A DNA stretch of 64,000 nucleotides. It comes from Clostridia bacterium (lineage in GTDB: Bacteria; Bacillota; Clostridia; Christensenellales; SZUA-584). This document shows positions 45,075 through 53,629 of this stretch, piece after piece. A model generated the notes under the pieces. That model was not told the DNA's origin. It did no database searches and worked only from the letters and a program-made list of their open reading frames with translations. Position numbers and translations under genes: made by a program. How positions within the stretch are numbered: position 1 is the first letter of the stretch; each line of letters begins with the position of its first letter. The stretch lies in the NCBI GenBank assembly GCA_018648645.1, contig JABGQS010000007.1, positions 31,816-95,815 on the forward strand. The letters are read 5' to 3'.

Positions 45075-45775
45075 GAAGAGGCAGACGAATCGCTGTGATT
45101 GTGTTGTTAATCGTGCTGATTATTGCGCTGCTTTTCGTTGTGTACCAACTGTTCTTGGTGAGAGGCATATTTGTGACCGGCAACGTTTCGGAAGAATACG
45201 TCATCTCGCTTTCCGGCATAGAGCAGAATCAAAGCGTTTTCTTCATAAACGAAGAGACAGCATTAGAGAAAATTGACGCAGAGCCGTGGCTAAAAGCGGT
45301 AGAAGTAAAAGTCAAATATCCCGACAAGGTTTTCATCACGGCAGAGCAGCGAGAGATTGCAGCGTACGTTGACAAGGGTGACGATTATCTGGCGATAGAC
45401 AGCGAAGGTGTTCTTCTTCGTGTTGTGCCAAAGTCGCAGGTTAGCCTGCCCGTGGTGTATGGTCTTCAAATGGATAAGTTCGAGGTTGGCAAAACGCTAG
45501 GCGCGCTGGACACGTTTGTGCTTGGTGTTGTCCAAAGGCTGCTGGTGCAGCTGGGTGAGAGCGATCTAAACATTGCGAGTATAGACGTTTCGCTTGCAGC
45601 TAACATAGTTTTTGCAACGCACGATGGAATAAAAATAGAGATTGGTGACGACACGCAATTGGCAGCAAAGTTCGAATTGGCGGTAAATTCGCTGCTGTGG
45701 CTGGATGAGAAGGAAAAAACAGGCGGTATTTTGGATGTTTCCGCTGTTACCAGCGCTTATTATCGAGAAAATTGA
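45071..45775 (+). CDS. ftsQ: FtsQ/DivIB-type division protein
   Basis: 234 residues: a basic cytoplasmic start, one membrane helix (VIVLLIVLIIALLFVVYQLF), a POTRA domain (VRGIFVTGNVSEEYVISLSGIEQNQSVFFIN...) and the beta domain (YVDKGDDYLAIDSEGVLL, LPVVYGL). FtsQ scaffolds the FtsL/FtsB complex. The TTG start overlaps the ftsW stop and has GGGAGGAG upstream. Confidence 0.9.
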   Translation: MRRGRRIAVIVLLIVLIIALLFVVYQLFLVRGIFVTGNVSEEYVISLSGIEQNQSVFFINEETALEKIDAEPWLKAVEVKVKYPDKVFITAEQREIAAYVDKGDDYLAIDSEGVLLRVVPKSQVSLPVVYGLQMDKFEVGKTLGALDTFVLGVVQRLLVQLGESDLNIASIDVSLAANIVFATHDGIKIEIGDDTQLAAKFELAVNSLLWLDEKEKTGGILDVSAVTSAYYREN

Positions 45776-45884
45776 GTTAAATCTATTGTTATTTCTTGTA
45801 AACATGGTATTATAATTATGGCGACATATGTGTATACATCAAGGGTACATACTATGATTATTTGAGGGGAAATGTTGACGTGTT

Positions 45885-47012
45885 ATGAAAAACATTGCGG
45901 CTGCTATCGAATTCGGCACGTCCAAAATAGTTTGTGTTATAGGGCGTGAGAAATCGGTAGGACGTTTTGAAGTGTTAGGGTCGGGCGAAGCGAAATACGA
46001 AGGCATCATAAAAGGAAAGTGGCAAAAGCCTGCGAATATCCAAGAGGCGGTTGCAAAAGCGCTTCACCTTGCCGAAAAGAAGGCGAAAAGCAGGGTAAAG
46101 GATGTCTATGTCGGGTTGCCCGGTGCATTTTGCAAAGTGACATGCGCGGACGGTTTTGTTGATGTCAAGGGCGGGACTGTTAAGCAACGAGATATCGACA
46201 ATCTTATTAAAGATGCACAGCGCTTTTCCGGGGAGTCAAAATTTACTGTGGTGACCAGAACTCCTGTATATTTTGTTTTGGACGATGACAACCACTACAT
46301 AGACGTGATTGGGAATAAAGCAAAACGGATGCGCGGAAAAGTTTCGTTTGTGCTCGCTAGAAAACACTTTGTGCAAAACATTACGAAGATGCTTAAGAAG
46401 CTGAACATAGACGTGAAAGCGTTTGTTCCCGACATGCTGGCAGAAAGCCTTTTCCTTGTGCCGGCGGGGGAGCGCGACATCAGCTCGGTACTGATAAATG
46501 TCGGATATTACGATACAAACGTTACAGTTGTATATGGTGACGCAATTGTATATAATAAGACTATCCATGTCGGAGGTATGCAGGTCGCAAACGATTTGGC
46601 GCTTGTGATGAACATTGATGTGGACCTGGCAGAGCAGATCAAGCGGCGATACAGCTTTGGTATAAGCGGCAACGGAGAAAAGTTTTACGACTATGCAAAG
46701 AACAAAGCAGGCAAGATGGAGAAGTTTAGCCACAGCTTGGTATCAGAGATTATCGATGCGAGGATAGAGCACCTTTGTCTTCTTATCGGCAGAGCTTTTG
46801 AACAGTGCCCGATAGCTATAGGACGCAGGACTCGAATTTTTCTCTCGGGTGGCGGGCTTGCTATGATGAGGGGCGCAAAGGATATGCTGCAAAAGTATCT
46901 GAATCGGCAGGTTAGGTTAACCAGTATAGAAGCGCCGCAGATGTCCACGCCGAACTATTATGTGGCACTGGCGCTGATTGATTATGTTTTCGAAACGGAG
47001 CTGTTATCGTGA
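45885..47012 (+). CDS. ftsA: FtsA-like actin-family division protein
   Basis: 375 residues of the FtsA family: an actin-like phosphate-binding loop at the N-terminus (AIEFGTSKIVCVIGRE), the 1C/SHS2 segment (VKDVYVGLPGAFCKVT...), adenosine-binding IFLSGGGLAMMRG near residue 325, and IDARIEHLCLL. It is shorter than E. coli FtsA (420), ending in FETELLS without the amphipathic C-terminal helix that normally anchors FtsA to the membrane. Its direct position ahead of ftsZ supports the call. The SD-like GAGGGGAA lies ~15 bases before the ATG, farther than in neighbouring genes. Confidence 0.88.
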   Translation: MKNIAAAIEFGTSKIVCVIGREKSVGRFEVLGSGEAKYEGIIKGKWQKPANIQEAVAKALHLAEKKAKSRVKDVYVGLPGAFCKVTCADGFVDVKGGTVKQRDIDNLIKDAQRFSGESKFTVVTRTPVYFVLDDDNHYIDVIGNKAKRMRGKVSFVLARKHFVQNITKMLKKLNIDVKAFVPDMLAESLFLVPAGERDISSVLINVGYYDTNVTVVYGDAIVYNKTIHVGGMQVANDLALVMNIDVDLAEQIKRRYSFGISGNGEKFYDYAKNKAGKMEKFSHSLVSEIIDARIEHLCLLIGRAFEQCPIAIGRRTRIFLSGGGLAMMRGAKDMLQKYLNRQVRLTSIEAPQMSTPNYYVALALIDYVFETELLS

Positions 47013-47089
47013 GGGATAATATCATCCGTTATTAGGTCACAAATATGATAAGATGCACGCATTTGCCGTGCTAACTAAAGGGGGATTTT

Positions 47090-48238
47090 ATGCCATTAGA
47101 GATTGATGTAGAACAAGATAGCATTGCAAGAATTAAAGTTATAGGCATCGGCGGTGCCGGAAACAACGCGGTGAATCGCATGATCTCACACGGACTTACC
47201 GGGGCAGAGTTTTATGCGGTCAACACTGACAAGCAAGCGTTGCTTTTGTCGAAGGCAAAAAACAAAATTCAAATTGGCGAGAAGCTGACTAGCGGACTTG
47301 GAGTCGGCGGTGACCCGACCATAGGGCGACGTGCTGCGGAGGAAAGCATTGACGAGCTTTCGTCGATGGTGGACGGAGCAAACCTCGTATACATCGCCGC
47401 AGGTCTTGGCGGCGGCACGGGTACAGGAGCTGCGCCGATTGTTGCAGAGCTCGCGCGCCAAAAAAATGTGCTGGTCGTTGCAGTCGTGACGATGCCCTTT
47501 ATGTTTGAGGGCGCTCAAAGAATCAACCGCGCTAAAGAAGGTCACGCGGCATTAAGCGCCGCAGTCGATACTATTGTGACCATTCCTAACGACAAACTTC
47601 TTCAAGTAATCGGCAAGGGAACTTCCATGCTGGAAGCGTTCCGCGTTGCCGACGATGTTTTGCGGCAGGGTATTCAAGGCATCACCGACTTGATTGTCAA
47701 ACCCGCGCTTGTCAACCTTGACTTTGCGGATGTGAGAACTGTTATGATGGAACGCGGAGTTGCGCATATGGGCATCGGCGTTGGTTACGGCGATAATAAA
47801 ACGATGGACGCGGCTAAGCAGGCGATTCAAAGCCCGCTGCTCGATACGAGCATAGAAGGTGCAAGGGGCATTTTGTATAACGTGACCGGCGACCCAAGCA
47901 TGGGACTGCTCGAAATCGAAGAGGCAGCAAACTTGATTCGTCAAGCGGCAGACCCGGAAGCGAATATATTCTTTGGCGCAGATACGGACGACAGCTTGGA
48001 AGACGAAGTGCGCATCACGGTAATTGCTACCGGGTTTGATGACACAGCGCGACCACAGCCAAAGGTTATGGAAGAGATTCATGATAGTGAAAATCCGGAC
48101 GGTGACGTGTTTGTCGAAGTGAAGCCGGAGGAAAGCGGACCTTCTCTCGGAGATATGACGGAATCGGGCAGCGACCTTGACATTCCGCCGTTTTTGCGCA
48201 GGAAGAGAAGCAAAGGAGACTCAGGTAAACAGAAATGA
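47090..48238 (+). CDS. ftsZ: Cell division protein FtsZ
   Basis: 382-residue tubulin homologue forming the Z ring. The GTP-binding signature GGGTGTGAAP is near residue 107, with VIGIGGAGNNAVNRMI at the start and the T7-loop segment NLDFADVRTVM. A variable acidic linker ends in a conserved C-terminal peptide (DIPPFLRRKR), the site that binds FtsA and other partners. The ATG follows AAGGGGGA and overlaps no upstream gene; it overlaps the rhodanese gene by four bases. Confidence 0.98.
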   Translation: MPLEIDVEQDSIARIKVIGIGGAGNNAVNRMISHGLTGAEFYAVNTDKQALLLSKAKNKIQIGEKLTSGLGVGGDPTIGRRAAEESIDELSSMVDGANLVYIAAGLGGGTGTGAAPIVAELARQKNVLVVAVVTMPFMFEGAQRINRAKEGHAALSAAVDTIVTIPNDKLLQVIGKGTSMLEAFRVADDVLRQGIQGITDLIVKPALVNLDFADVRTVMMERGVAHMGIGVGYGDNKTMDAAKQAIQSPLLDTSIEGARGILYNVTGDPSMGLLEIEEAANLIRQAADPEANIFFGADTDDSLEDEVRITVIATGFDDTARPQPKVMEEIHDSENPDGDVFVEVKPEESGPSLGDMTESGSDLDIPPFLRRKRSKGDSGKQK

Positions 48239-48660
48239 AAAAAAGTTTGATTGTAGTAATTATATTGATAGCACTTTTGCTAATTGGCTGTAGTGCCGTT
48301 AATGTTGACGATACAGAGCAGACGCAGCAAACTGCGCAGGAGCCAGCTCCTGCAAAGCGTGCAGAGCGTATAGATGTTGAGCCTGCCGAGTTTGAGGCGC
48401 AGATGAACGGTAACTACGTATTGCTCGATGTGCGCTCGTATGACGAGTTTGACGAAGGGCACATTGAAGGCGCAACGTTGATACCTGTTGACGAGCTGGC
48501 AGAGCGCTGGAGCGAAATCGAAGAGTATGACAAGATTCTTGTGTACTGTCGATCGGGCAACAGAAGCGTAACAGCGTCCGAAATACTGCTGGATGAAGGT
48601 TTCGGAGAAGTTTACAATCTGCTTGGTGGCATTGGCGCATGGAGCGATTATAAGAATTAG
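48235..48660 (+). CDS. Rhodanese-domain lipoprotein
   Basis: 141 residues. A lipoprotein signal (LIVVIILIALLLIGC, Cys near residue 19) and a Gln/Ala/Pro linker lead to one rhodanese domain with the catalytic Cys in VYCRSGNRS near residue 107. Such proteins are sulfur- or sulfane-handling; here it would sit on the outer face of the membrane. The ATG overlaps the ftsZ stop (ATGA), an unusual partner for ftsZ. Confidence 0.88.
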   Translation: MKKSLIVVIILIALLLIGCSAVNVDDTEQTQQTAQEPAPAKRAERIDVEPAEFEAQMNGNYVLLDVRSYDEFDEGHIEGATLIPVDELAERWSEIEEYDKILVYCRSGNRSVTASEILLDEGFGEVYNLLGGIGAWSDYKN

Positions 48661-48710
48661 TGCGGGTGATCTGCATATATGGATAGATACTGGCTAAGGT
48701 AGGGAGAGTT

Positions 48711-50087
48711 TTGAAAATATATAACACGCAAACTCGAAGCAAGCAGGAGTTTGTACCTGTAGAACAGGGCAAAGCAACAATTTATGCATGCGGACCGACG
48801 GTATATAACTTTTTTCATGTCGGGAATGCAAGACCATTTATCATATTTGATACGTTGAGACGGTATTTAGAGTATACCGGATATGACGTTACTTTTGTGC
48901 AGAATTTTACTGATGTCGACGACAAGATGATTGAAATCGCAAAAACCGGCGACATGACACTCAGCGAGCTTGGGAAGTATTACATAGACGCTTATTTCGA
49001 GGATGCGAAGGGGCTTGGTATAAGAGAAGCCGACTTTCATCCGATGGCAACCAAGCATATCGGCGAGATTATTAAGCTGGTTAAAAAGCTGATTGAAAAC
49101 GAGCACGCGTACGAAGTTGACGGAGATGTCTATTACAATGTTTCCAGTTTTGCGAATTATGGCAAGCTGTCCGGTCAGTCGCTGGAGGATTTGCAAGCGG
49201 GCGCGCGTATAGACGTTGCCGATATAAAGCGCAATCCAGAAGATTTTGCGCTGTGGAAAGCGGCAAAGCCGGGCGAAGACAGCTGGGACAGCCCTTGGGG
49301 CAAAGGCAGACCGGGGTGGCACATCGAGTGCTCTGCCATGAGCATGAAGTATCTTGGAGAAACCATTGATATACACGGCGGCGGGCAGGATTTGATTTTT
49401 CCGCATCACGAGAACGAGATTGCGCAAAGCGAAGGAGCTACGGGCAAACCGTTCGTCAACTATTGGATGCACAATGGGTACATCAACATCGATAACAAGA
49501 AGATGAGCAAGTCTAAAGGCAACTTCTTTACAGTTCGTGATATTGCAGAAAAGTACGATCTTAGCATTGTGCGGTTGTTTATGCTATCTGCGCACTACCG
49601 CAACCCTATCAACTTTAGCGAAGAGCTGATTGAGCAGGCTGCTGCTGCTATGACGCGCATCAAAACGTGCAGAGAAAACCTTCAGTTTGTAGCACAAAAC
49701 GGCAGCGACCAAGCTGTTGACGTGGCGCAGATGATCGAGGGCTTCGAAAAGCGTTTCAAAGAAGCGATGGACGACGATTTGAACACGGCGGGTGCAATAG
49801 GAGTTATTTTTGAGTATATCAAAGACGTGAACCTTGCTTACGCCGACAACAAAGGCAAGGCGAGTGCCGGGCAAGCGCTTGAAGCGCTGGACAAGATTCT
49901 CGGCATCCTAGGCATTGAACCGAAAGACGACAGTGTGCCGGATGAAGTATTGGCGATGGTAGAGCAGCGCCAAGCAGCAAGAGCGGCAAAAGATTTTGCA
50001 AAGGCGGACGAGATGAGAGACAAGATTGCAGGTCTTGGGTACGAGATGAAAGATACACCGGAAGGTGTAAAAATAAATAAGAAGTAA
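48711..50087 (+). CDS. cysS: Cysteinyl-tRNA synthetase
   Basis: 458-residue class I synthetase. The HIGH motif appears as HVGN (CGPTVYNFFHVGNARPF), the zinc ligands include CGPT and the later IECSAM/HHENE segments, and the KMSKS loop is KKMSKSKGN near residue 263. The TTG start follows AGGGAGAG. No T-box leader fits in the 50 bases upstream. It is followed closely by a small membrane protein gene. Confidence 0.96.
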   Translation: MKIYNTQTRSKQEFVPVEQGKATIYACGPTVYNFFHVGNARPFIIFDTLRRYLEYTGYDVTFVQNFTDVDDKMIEIAKTGDMTLSELGKYYIDAYFEDAKGLGIREADFHPMATKHIGEIIKLVKKLIENEHAYEVDGDVYYNVSSFANYGKLSGQSLEDLQAGARIDVADIKRNPEDFALWKAAKPGEDSWDSPWGKGRPGWHIECSAMSMKYLGETIDIHGGGQDLIFPHHENEIAQSEGATGKPFVNYWMHNGYINIDNKKMSKSKGNFFTVRDIAEKYDLSIVRLFMLSAHYRNPINFSEELIEQAAAAMTRIKTCRENLQFVAQNGSDQAVDVAQMIEGFEKRFKEAMDDDLNTAGAIGVIFEYIKDVNLAYADNKGKASAGQALEALDKILGILGIEPKDDSVPDEVLAMVEQRQAARAAKDFAKADEMRDKIAGLGYEMKDTPEGVKINKK

Positions 50088-50098
50088 GAGGTGTTATT

Positions 50099-50488
50099 TT
50101 GGAAAGTTTATTTGGCCTTATAGGGCTGGACGATGCTGTAGCAGATACAGCAGAAACAACGGTAGGTGGATTTGGAAATATAGACAGCTTTATGTCGATC
50201 ATGATGATTGCCATTGGTGTTTTTGCATTATATTCAGCAGTAGTGGGCAAAGGACCGGCATTCAAAAATAGTTATCCGGCATCTATGCAGGAAGAAGCGA
50301 ACAAGATGCTCCAAAAGTTTTTATGGTTTATCGCGCCGGTTACATTAGCGTCAGGCATATTAGATTTCGTGTTTCCCGGTTCGATGTGGCCGTACCTCGG
50401 CGGTATTATCATTATAATTCCGGCGATTATAATTTACGTAATTCTATTTAGGCGCAGGTTTAAAGAGGACTTGAAAAGAATGCGCTAA
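50099..50488 (+). CDS. Small membrane protein of unknown family
   Basis: 129 residues; not recognised. There are about three hydrophobic segments (roughly residues 30-46, 75-90 and 95-116, the last very rich in Ile). The N-terminus is acidic and the C-terminus ends in a basic tail (RRRFKEDLKRMR), suggesting a cytoplasmic end. The TTG start has GAGGTG five to six bases upstream, which together with the frame length and its 11-base distance from cysS supports it as a real gene. Confidence 0.7.
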   Translation: MESLFGLIGLDDAVADTAETTVGGFGNIDSFMSIMMIAIGVFALYSAVVGKGPAFKNSYPASMQEEANKMLQKFLWFIAPVTLASGILDFVFPGSMWPYLGGIIIIIPAIIIYVILFRRRFKEDLKRMR

Positions 50489-50676
50489 CTCGCAACAGCG
50501 TGAGCGTATTTCAAGCATTGCAGATTTTGTGCGTGATAAAGTAATTATGCGACGCGTTTGAGGAAACTTGAAGTAAAACGGCTTTTGTCGTGATTCGCGC
50601 AAATCGAAAGAAAAACATGAGCAATTTCGAGACTGCTGAAAAAATGGCGGTCTCGTATTCAATAAAAGGAGAAACT

Positions 50677-51384
50677 ATGAAGCGATTTTTTACTAATCTG
50701 TGTGTTGTGCTTGCCAGTATAATGCTGATTGTGGCTATGCTGGTTATCAGCATAGAGACGTTTGCGTTCAATCGCGGATTTTTTGAAAAGGAGTACGACA
50801 AGATTGGCACGGCGCAGGACATCGGTATCAGCACGGCGGATTTGACAGGCGTGACTGATGTGTTGCTTGACTATACGCAAGACAAACGAGACACGTTGGA
50901 TGTGCAGGCGAGCATTGAGGGGCAGATACAGGAAGTTTTCGGAGAGCGCGAAAAAGAGCACATGGTCGACGTTAAGGCGCTATACATTGCGGCACGAAAC
51001 GTACGTACGATCTGTCTAATTGCGGCACCGATATTGATACTTATTGCGTTTTTAATTAGCCGCAAAAAGGCAATAAAAGCGCTGTGCAGATCGTTTCTAT
51101 ACACATCGGGTGCGTTTTTGGTGCTGGTCGTAGCAATCGGGCTGTATGCAGTGATAGACTTCACGGCGTTTTGGACAGCGTTCCATCAAGTGTTTTTTAC
51201 CAACGACTTGTGGCTGCTTAACCCAAACACGGACGTGCTTATAATGATGGTGCCCGAGCAGTTCTTCTTTGACCTCGTGACGCGCATTATTATACGGTTT
51301 GTGTCCATATTTGCAGTGTTCAATATTGCGGCGATTGTGGGTTTGAAATTGTATCGAAAACGATTGAAAAAGGCAGTTGAGTAA
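50677..51384 (+). CDS. TIGR01906/DUF1461 family integral membrane protein
   Basis: 235 residues with about four membrane helices. The extracytoplasmic motifs EHMVDVKALY and FHQVFFTNDLWLLNPNTDVLIMMVPEQFF are those of the DUF1461 (TIGR01906) family of unknown function. The ATG at 50677 follows AAAGGAGA; upstream in-frame starts have none. It ends two bases before tsaD, so the two are probably cotranscribed. Confidence 0.85.
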   Translation: MKRFFTNLCVVLASIMLIVAMLVISIETFAFNRGFFEKEYDKIGTAQDIGISTADLTGVTDVLLDYTQDKRDTLDVQASIEGQIQEVFGEREKEHMVDVKALYIAARNVRTICLIAAPILILIAFLISRKKAIKALCRSFLYTSGAFLVLVVAIGLYAVIDFTAFWTAFHQVFFTNDLWLLNPNTDVLIMMVPEQFFFDLVTRIIIRFVSIFAVFNIAAIVGLKLYRKRLKKAVE

Positions 51385-51386
51385 AC

Positions 51387-52382
51387 ATGGATAGAAAGAT
51401 TCTTGCGATAGAGACGTCGTGCGACGACACGGCGGCTGCGGTTACAGTCGGCAGAAACGTTATCAGCAACGCAATCTATACGCAGACAGAGCACGAAAAG
51501 TACGGCGGCGTGGTGCCGGAGATTGCATCGCGCAACCACATATTAAAGCTCCCGTACATCGTTGACGAGGCGCTTAATCGCGCTGATATGAGCCTAAAAG
51601 ATTTGGATGCCATCGCAGTAACGGACGGGCCGGGGCTAATCGGCGCGCTGCTTGTCGGGGTGTCGTATGCAAAAGCGTTGGCGTACAGCTTAAAGCTGCC
51701 GCTGATTCCCGTGCATCACATCGAGGGTCATATTTGCTCGCTGTACATTTCGCACAAAAACCTAGCGCCGCCTTTTTTATGCCTTGTTGTGTCGGGCGGA
51801 CACTCGCACATCGTCGTGGTCGAGGATTTTGGCAAGTATCGCTTGATCGCGAGAACGAGAGACGACGCTGTAGGCGAAGCGTTTGACAAAACGGCACGCA
51901 CATTGGGCTTAGGTTACCCGGGCGGTCCGTGCTTAGAGCAGCTCGCGAAAGACGGCGAAGCAATCTATACGTACCCGAGAGGTTTTAAAGGTGAGAAACA
52001 CCTCGATTTTACGTTCAGCGGGCTGAAAACCGCCGTAATCAACCACATGCACAACATGGATCAAAAAGGCGAGCAATATAACAAAGCCGATATAGCGGCA
52101 AGCTTTCAGAAAGAGGCGATTTCGTTTTTGGCTGATAACACCTTTGAAGCTGCAAGGCGCGAGGGTATAAGCAAAATTGGTATCGCAGGCGGCGTTTCTT
52201 CCAATAACGCGCTGAGGGAAGAGTTTCAGCGCAGAGCAAACGAAGCGGGTGCATCGCTGTATCTGCCAGATGCTGAGTATTGCACGGATAACGCCGCGAT
52301 GATCGGATGCGCGGCAGGTTTTGCCAAAGCGACTGACAACCCGCTTGAGTTAAACGCAAACGCGTCGAAAACTCTCTTTTAG
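51387..52382 (+). CDS. tsaD: tRNA threonylcarbamoyladenosine synthase subunit TsaD
   Basis: 331 residues of the Kae1/TsaD family, which transfers threonylcarbamoyl to A37 of ANN-decoding tRNAs. The opening ILAIETSCDDTAAAV, metal-binding HHIEGH near residue 110, GGHSHIV, and the ATP-binding GGVSSNNALREEF are present. Its partners TsaB and TsaE are not in the window. Confidence 0.97.
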   Translation: MDRKILAIETSCDDTAAAVTVGRNVISNAIYTQTEHEKYGGVVPEIASRNHILKLPYIVDEALNRADMSLKDLDAIAVTDGPGLIGALLVGVSYAKALAYSLKLPLIPVHHIEGHICSLYISHKNLAPPFLCLVVSGGHSHIVVVEDFGKYRLIARTRDDAVGEAFDKTARTLGLGYPGGPCLEQLAKDGEAIYTYPRGFKGEKHLDFTFSGLKTAVINHMHNMDQKGEQYNKADIAASFQKEAISFLADNTFEAARREGISKIGIAGGVSSNNALREEFQRRANEAGASLYLPDAEYCTDNAAMIGCAAGFAKATDNPLELNANASKTLF

Positions 52383-52592
52383 ACGGCAGAGTCAAGCCAA
52401 TACGGACTTTTACTCAATACCAAATAGATGCGTAATACCGTTTCTCATGTCTGTATAAACCGCGTACCATCACACCTCATTTTCAAGCAAGGTCATCAAG
52501 CATAATCAATATTCACTTTATTAGCACTCAAACACAATTCGAATTTTCAACAGAACATATGCTGATTTTGCCAAGAATCGCAAAATATTTTA

Positions 52593-52647
52593 TTGCAAAA
52601 TTATCAAAAAGGTGTATAATATCAGTAGAAGGTCAAAGATAGTCAAA
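52593..52647 (+). promoter_or_regulatory. Promoter and CtsR operator of the ctsR operon
   Basis: TTGCAA (52593-52598), a 16-bp spacer and TATAAT (52615-52620). Just downstream is GGTCAAA-GAT-AGTCAAA (52631-52647), which fits the CtsR heptad direct repeat (A/GGTCAAA-NAN-A/GGTCAAA). Bound repressor would cover the transcription start. Confidence 0.9.
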
Positions 52648-52669
52648 GTATCGACCGATAGGAGACGCT

Positions 52670-53137
52670 ATGTCAGTATTAAGTGATACGATAGAGGAGT
52701 TTATCAAAGATTTGATGAGCGAATATGAAGATAAGATAGATTTGCAGAGGAACGAGCTGGCGCAGCATTTCAATTGTGCGCCGTCGCAAATCAACTATGT
52801 GCTTGCAACTCGATTTACGCCGGACAGGGGTTACATCACCGAAAGCCGCAGAGGCGGAGGCGGATATATCCGTGTTGTGCGTCTGCGAGTTGACAAAACG
52901 GACCAATTATTTTTATTGGTCACCAACCGCATCGGCGACGAAATTACGGCTAGGGATGCGCAGGACATAATTATGCGCCTGGTAGAGACTAGCGTGGTTA
53001 GCAAAAACGAAGGTAATTTGATGAGCTCGGCCGTTTCGCAAAAGGCGCTTAACATGCCGCTTGTATTGAAGGACAGAGTTCGCGCCAGCATACTAAAGCA
53101 AATGGTGCTGGTATTGCTGGGCAAGGAGGTAGAATAA
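52670..53137 (+). CDS. ctsR: Heat-shock repressor CtsR
   Basis: 155-residue repressor of class III heat-shock genes. The winged-helix DNA-binding part (QRNELAQHFNCAPSQINYVLATRFTPDRGYITESRRGGGGYIRV) includes the glycine-rich heat-sensing loop. A C-terminal dimerisation domain follows. GGAG precedes the ATG. The stop shares an A with the mcsA start. The operator upstream indicates autoregulation of ctsR-mcsA-mcsB-clpC. Confidence 0.97.
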   Translation: MSVLSDTIEEFIKDLMSEYEDKIDLQRNELAQHFNCAPSQINYVLATRFTPDRGYITESRRGGGGYIRVVRLRVDKTDQLFLLVTNRIGDEITARDAQDIIMRLVETSVVSKNEGNLMSSAVSQKALNMPLVLKDRVRASILKQMVLVLLGKEVE

Positions 53138-53628
53138 TGCTTTGTGATAGTTGTTTAAAAAATCCGGCTTCGGTACATATGACAACGTTTGTTAACGGAC
53201 AGGTCAAAACAATGCATCTATGTCCGCAGTGTGCTTCAAAGAAGAATAAAGCTTCAAGCGTGGCAGGACCGTCATTTAACGATTTCATGAGCTCGATGTA
53301 TGACAAGAAAGACTCGCAGATGCTGGTATGCGACAATTGCGGAACTACGCTGGACGAGTTCTCGAAGACCGGAAGGCTCGGTTGCGCGAACTGCTACAAA
53401 GTGTTCGAAAGCAGTGTTTTGCCGGTGCTTAAGGGTGTTCACATGAACGTTGTCCACACCGGAAAGCATCCGGGCGAGCGTGTGAAGCTTGAAGTAGCAA
53501 AAGAGACTGCAAAGAACAAAAAGGACTCGCTTGCCAGAGAGCTGAAAAGCGCTGTGGCTACCGAAAACTTCGAAGAGGCTGCAAGGATAAGAGACGAGAT
53601 AGCGGTGCTCGACAAGGAGGGCAAGTAG
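53137..53628 (+). CDS. mcsA: McsA, zinc-binding activator of McsB
   Basis: 163 residues. Two zinc-binding modules are seen (CDSCLKN...CPQC and CDNCGTT...CANC), followed by a UVR motif at the C-terminus (KDSLARELKSAVATENFEEAARIRDEI). McsA activates the arginine kinase McsB and links it to ClpC. The start overlaps ctsR (TAATG). Confidence 0.94.
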   Translation: MLCDSCLKNPASVHMTTFVNGQVKTMHLCPQCASKKNKASSVAGPSFNDFMSSMYDKKDSQMLVCDNCGTTLDEFSKTGRLGCANCYKVFESSVLPVLKGVHMNVVHTGKHPGERVKLEVAKETAKNKKDSLARELKSAVATENFEEAARIRDEIAVLDKEGK

Positions 53629-53629
53629 T

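Noticed and set aside
48661..48710. T-box leader upstream of cysS
   Set aside because: Only 50 bases separate it from the rhodanese gene; no room for a specifier hairpin or the conserved T-box sequence.
52383..52592. RNA gene or small protein between tsaD and the ctsR promoter
   Set aside because: No tRNA-like fold, no ribosome-binding site with an open frame, and no strong inverted repeats were found.
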